Shown one piece after another: positions 4,102-6,339 of a DNA stretch of 6,339 bases; the first letter of the stretch is position 1; each line of letters begins with the position of its first letter. Where the stretch lies: assembly GCA_964478235.1 (NCBI GenBank), contig CAYZGX010000023.1, forward strand, positions 1 to 6,339, written 5' to 3'. The stretch comes from 2-02-FULL-45-10 sp964478235. GTDB lineage: Bacteria > Patescibacteriota > Patescibacteriia > Magasanikbacterales > GWA2-37-8. The notes beneath the pieces were generated by a model. The model was not told the origin of the DNA. It did not search any database and saw nothing but the letters and a program-made list of their open reading frames with translations. The position numbers were made by a program, and so were the translations under genes.

Positions 4102-5628
4102 TTATTTAGCGTATTCAACAACACGAGTTTCGCGGATAACTGAGACGCGAATTTCGCCTGGATATTTGAGCTCTTGTTCAATTTTGTGCGCAATATCTTT
4201 GGCGAGTTGGTGCGCAGCGTAGTCATCGACTTCGCTTGGTTTTACAAACACGCGAACTTCACGACCGGCTTGGATAGCATAGACTTTATCAATACCGGTG
4301 AAGGCAGAAGCGGTCTTTTCCAAATCTTCGAGGCGAGTGATGTACTGCTCGTAGGAATCGCGACGAGCACCGATGCGGCCAGCGGACACCGCGTCAGCTG
4401 CTTTAGCGATAGAGGAGTAAGCGTTGTAAGGGATGTCGTGGTGGTGGGTGAGGGCAGCTTGGCAGACATCTTCGTCCATGTTGAATTTCTTCAAAATCAT
4501 ATGGCCGATTTCTGGATGCGAGCCTTGTGTTTCATGATCTACCGATTTACCAATATCATGGAAGAAACCACATTTCTTGGCAAGCGTTGGGTCCATACCA
4601 AGCTCAGCAGCCATCATGCCGGCGATATAGCCGACTTCCATACTGTGGTTGAGCACGTTCTGGCCGTAGCTGGTGCGGTATTTGAGGCGACCAACGATGT
4701 TGACCAATTTTGGATCAATACCGGTGATACCCATTTTATAGAGGGCTTCTTCACCAGCTTTTTTGATATCCAAGGATAAATCCTGCTTGGCTTTTTCCAC
4801 AAACTCTTCGATGCGAGCTGGTTGAATACGGCCATCTTGGATGAGTTTTTCAATGGCGAGTTTGGCGACTTGGCGACGAATAGTAGAGAAGCCAGAAACG
4901 ATAATAGAATCTGGGGTGTCATCAATAATGATTTCACAGCCAGTTAATTTTTCAATGGTTTTGATGTTGCGGCCTTCTTTACCGATAATACGGCCTTTCA
5001 TTTCATCACTTGGGATGTTGACCATGCTTGAGGTGTTCTCAGCGGCGTGGCTGACAGCACAGCGGTGCATAGTGGAGACGATAATCTCTTTGGCCTTTTC
5101 TTCAAAGTATTCGCTCGATTCACGTTCGAGCTTGATGATACGACCGAGCAAATCCTGCTTGGTTGTTTCCTCAACTTTCTTGATAAGAAGCTCCTGAGCT
5201 TGTTCGCGGTTGAGGCCAGAGACTTCTTGGAGTTTTATGATCTGCTGTTCTTTGATTTGTTCAATTTCTTGTTTCACCTCTTGTGCGCGGGTGACTTTTT
5301 CTTGGAGTTTTGATTGTTGATCTTGGAACTCTAAGAGTTTTTGGTCAAACATGTTTTCACGTTTTTCCAAGCGCTGTTTTTCGACCGAGAGGTCGGCGCG
5401 GAGACGTTGTTCTTCGCGTTTAGATTCGTCCATGATTTGGACGGCCTTTTCCTTGGCTTCCAAAATAAGGCTCTGCTGTTTGGTTTTGGCTTCGGTCAAA
5501 ATCTGGTCAGCCTTGGCTTCGAGAGAGTTGACTTGTGCCTGGGCGATCTTCTTTCGCAAGAAGTACCCGAGCCCTACACCACCGCCAAGAGCGGCGATGA
5601 CGAGGAGGACAATAACGACAATTTCCAT
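4102..5628 (-). CDS. rny: Ribonuclease Y
   Basis: A 508-residue membrane-anchored endoribonuclease that initiates mRNA decay in many bacteria lacking RNase E. A transmembrane helix covers residues 3-23, followed by basic LRKK. A long coiled coil rich in E, K and Q covers about 27-185. A KH RNA-binding domain has GRIIGKEGRNIK at 212-223 and continues to about 270. The metal-dependent HD phosphodiesterase domain has NHSMEVG (His328), FFHDIGK with the HD pair at 357-358, His371, THHHD (394-398) and AADAVSAGR (411-418). The C-terminal domain ends in IRVSVIRETR(V)VEYAK. Length and order are full and normal, with nothing missing. There is no Shine-Dalgarno site before the ATG, but the membrane helix begins at once, so the start is firm. 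It is probably transcribed from the promoter at 5866-5894 together with the 61-residue ORF and ends at its own terminator. Confidence 0.98.
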   Translation of the reverse strand: MEIVVIVLLVIAALGGGVGLGYFLRKKIAQAQVNSLEAKADQILTEAKTKQQSLILEAKEKAVQIMDESKREEQRLRADLSVEKQRLEKRENMFDQKLLEFQDQQSKLQEKVTRAQEVKQEIEQIKEQQIIKLQEVSGLNREQAQELLIKKVEETTKQDLLGRIIKLERESSEYFEEKAKEIIVSTMHRCAVSHAAENTSSMVNIPSDEMKGRIIGKEGRNIKTIEKLTGCEIIIDDTPDSIIVSGFSTIRRQVAKLAIEKLIQDGRIQPARIEEFVEKAKQDLSLDIKKAGEEALYKMGITGIDPKLVNIVGRLKYRTSYGQNVLNHSMEVGYIAGMMAAELGMDPTLAKKCGFFHDIGKSVDHETQGSHPEIGHMILKKFNMDEDVCQAALTHHHDIPYNAYSSIAKAADAVSAGRIGARRDSYEQYITRLEDLEKTASAFTGIDKVYAIQAGREVRVFVKPSEVDDYAAHQLAKDIAHKIEQELKYPGEIRVSVIRETRVVEYAK

Positions 5629-5659
5629 ACAAAAAAGTTCAGACTGGGGGAAATCTGCC

Positions 5660-5845
5660 TTAGATGCCGAGTTGAAGAAGTAGGTACAAAAAAGAGACCG
5701 AGGTTAGGCGGTTTAGCGAAGACTCTTTAGAGAGGATGCGCGATTTTTCAATACCATACTGAGGTTTTGAGGTATGTGGAGAGGCGGATTTGGTAGGTTC
5801 AACCGGAAACTTCAAGGGAGCTAAGACAATTTCCTCTACAATCAT
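5660..5845 (-). CDS. Possible small protein, 61 residues, upstream of rny
   Basis: I do not recognise it. The frame opens with the first ATG after a good promoter and ends 31 bases before rny, filling almost the whole rny leader. The N terminus (MIVEEIVLAPLKFPVEPTKS) is mixed, the middle is polar and Ser-rich, and the C terminus (TSVSFLYLLLQLGI) is hydrophobic but too short for a clear membrane span. No Shine-Dalgarno site is seen. Codons look ordinary for the window and no competing frame exists. It could be a conserved small protein, a leader peptide for rny, or an untranslated leader that happens to be open. Confidence 0.45.
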   Translation of the reverse strand: MIVEEIVLAPLKFPVEPTKSASPHTSKPQYGIEKSRILSKESSLNRLTSVSFLYLLLQLGI

Positions 5846-5865
5846 TAGATTAGTAAAGCACTCGT

Positions 5866-5894
5866 AGTGTATCAGACAGGGGCCGGTCTGTCAA
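5866..5894 (-). promoter_or_regulatory. Promoter of the 61-residue ORF and rny, with a dyad in the spacer
   Basis: TTGACA (5889-5894) and TACACT (5866-5871) on the minus strand are 17 bases apart. The inverted repeat CAGAC-N8-GTCTG (5873-5890) fills the spacer and overlaps the -35 box. Transcription would start near 5859, 14 bases before the small ORF and about 230 bases before rny. The promoter lies just after the stop codon of the charged 78-residue protein. Confidence 0.75.
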
Positions 5895-5913
5895 TCTAAG
5901 GAGGGGCGGGTGA

Positions 5914-6150
5914 TTAGGATTCTTTTTCCTCACCGTAGTTAAGAATTTCAACGCCACGACGGCCTTGGTCAGGATTCTTTTTCTCCTGTTCTTTGCGCCA
6001 GCGCTCATATTGTTCAGGGTCGTATTCCGGAATGTCTTGGCCGGGGATAGGCAGTCGGATACGGCGGTGATCGTCGTTTTGTTCACGTTCTTGTTTGCGC
6101 TTCTTTTCTTCCTCGATAATTTCTGGAGATGGGATTTCTGGGTTTGGCAT
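5914..6150 (-). CDS. Hypothetical highly charged small protein, 78 residues
   Basis: I do not recognise this family. The protein is dominated by E, K, R, Q, D and P, with no hydrophobic core. It has a Pro/Glu-rich start (MPNPEIPSPEIIEEE), a basic-acidic run (KKRKQEREQNDDHRR), a short motif IRLPIPGQDIPEYDPEQY, a second helix-like charged run (ERWRKEQEKK), and the end RRGVEILNYGEEKES. It is probably largely disordered or helical and cytoplasmic. It follows truB after 39 bases in the same direction. No Shine-Dalgarno site is present, and a -10-like TAAAAT lies 10 bases before the ATG, as for other genes here. A second frame across the same bases (5850-6086) reads as lower-quality sequence and is taken as a shadow. 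The gene is probably real, with role unknown. Confidence 0.7.
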   Translation of the reverse strand: MPNPEIPSPEIIEEEKKRKQEREQNDDHRRIRLPIPGQDIPEYDPEQYERWRKEQEKKNPDQGRRGVEILNYGEEKES

Positions 6151-6160
6151 ATGACAAGCT

Positions 6161-6189
6161 ATTTTAGAGTTTAAGCCTGTCTATCGTAA
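6161..6189 (-). promoter_or_regulatory. Possible leaderless-type promoter of the 78-residue protein
   Basis: TAAAAT (6161-6166) with TTACGA (6184-6189) at 17-base spacing on the minus strand would start the mRNA close to the ATG at 6150. Both boxes are imperfect. An alternative is TTGACC with TACGAT further upstream, overlapping the end of truB. Confidence 0.35.
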
Positions 6190-6339
6190 CTAATTGCCAA
6201 GGGTCAGGTCAAGAGTTGCGTAATCAAGGGCGGTTGGCTCGTTGGCGTCAGCTAGGCGGTAGTCGCCAATACTGGTGCGGCTGAGGGTGTCGCAGTAGGC
6301 GCCAGTGCCCAGCTTGTCGCCAATGTCTCGAGCGAGTGT
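6190..6339 (-). CDS. truB: tRNA pseudouridine synthase B, C-terminal fragment (cut by window edge)
   Basis: The last 49 codons are present, open from the window end to a TAG at 6190-6192. TruB converts uridine 55 in the T loop of tRNAs to pseudouridine. The visible segment LARDIGDKLGTGAYCDTLSR followed by TSIGDYRLADA matches the conserved end of the catalytic domain, where typical TruB reads LARDLG..LG.GA.L..L.RT..G.F....A. The catalytic Asp lies further upstream, outside the window. Only about 19 residues follow the motif, so a long C-terminal PUA domain is absent. The 5' part cannot be judged. Confidence 0.88.
   Translation of the reverse strand, partial: TLARDIGDKLGTGAYCDTLSRTSIGDYRLADANEPTALDYATLDLTLGN

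Noticed and set aside
4174..4779. 201-codon plus-strand frame inside rny, and other long frames opposite GH1 and rny
   Set aside because: They are antisense shadows of well-supported genes, without ribosome binding sites or recognisable protein motifs.
5634..5662. CAGA/TCTG hairpin followed by six T just before rny, resembling an attenuator
   Set aside because: The stem is only four base pairs with a ten-base loop, too weak for an intrinsic terminator.

Overview
The window looks like chromosomal DNA of a small-genome bacterium, most likely of the Candidate Phyla Radiation (Patescibacteria). This is inferred, not proven. The supporting signs are short intergenic spaces, housekeeping genes mixed with tiny unrecognised ORFs, several genes without a Shine-Dalgarno site whose -10 box lies 9-10 bases before the ATG, and a MutY-type glycosylase without its iron-sulfur cysteines. 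TGA serves as a stop codon (the glycosidase gene ends in it), so the code looks standard.

Layout from left to right. A tRNA-Glu(UUC) gene on the minus strand has its own promoter, whose -35 box overlaps the stop codon of a family 1 glycoside hydrolase gene (minus). Next come a G+C-rich gene for a 156-residue single-span membrane protein (minus), a clusterless mutY homologue (minus), and a G+C-rich gene for a 141-residue two-span, four-cysteine membrane protein (plus). An HU DNA-binding protein gene (minus) follows with a long, foldable leader, then rny for RNase Y (minus). Last are a 61-residue ORF of uncertain status (minus), a 78-residue highly charged protein (minus) and the 3' end of truB (minus). 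All protein genes except the 141-residue one are on the minus strand. No stretch longer than 300 bases lacks a gene.

How the genes relate. truB, the charged small protein, the 61-residue ORF and rny run in the same direction and belong to RNA modification and decay. HU and MutY concern DNA packaging and repair, and the GH1 enzyme is a carbohydrate hydrolase. The two G+C-rich membrane genes stand apart. They have consensus promoters, real 5' leaders with Shine-Dalgarno sites, G+C-rich foldable UTRs and their own terminators.

The most interesting signal is that these two unrelated genes share one promoter design. Their 29-base core promoters are identical at 23 positions, and both carry a perfect inverted repeat ACAAAA-N6-TTTTGT in the same register between the -35 and -10 boxes, with a largely different N6 core. 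This looks like one operator controlling two small membrane proteins that sit between housekeeping genes, possibly members of a larger family of such cassettes in this genome.
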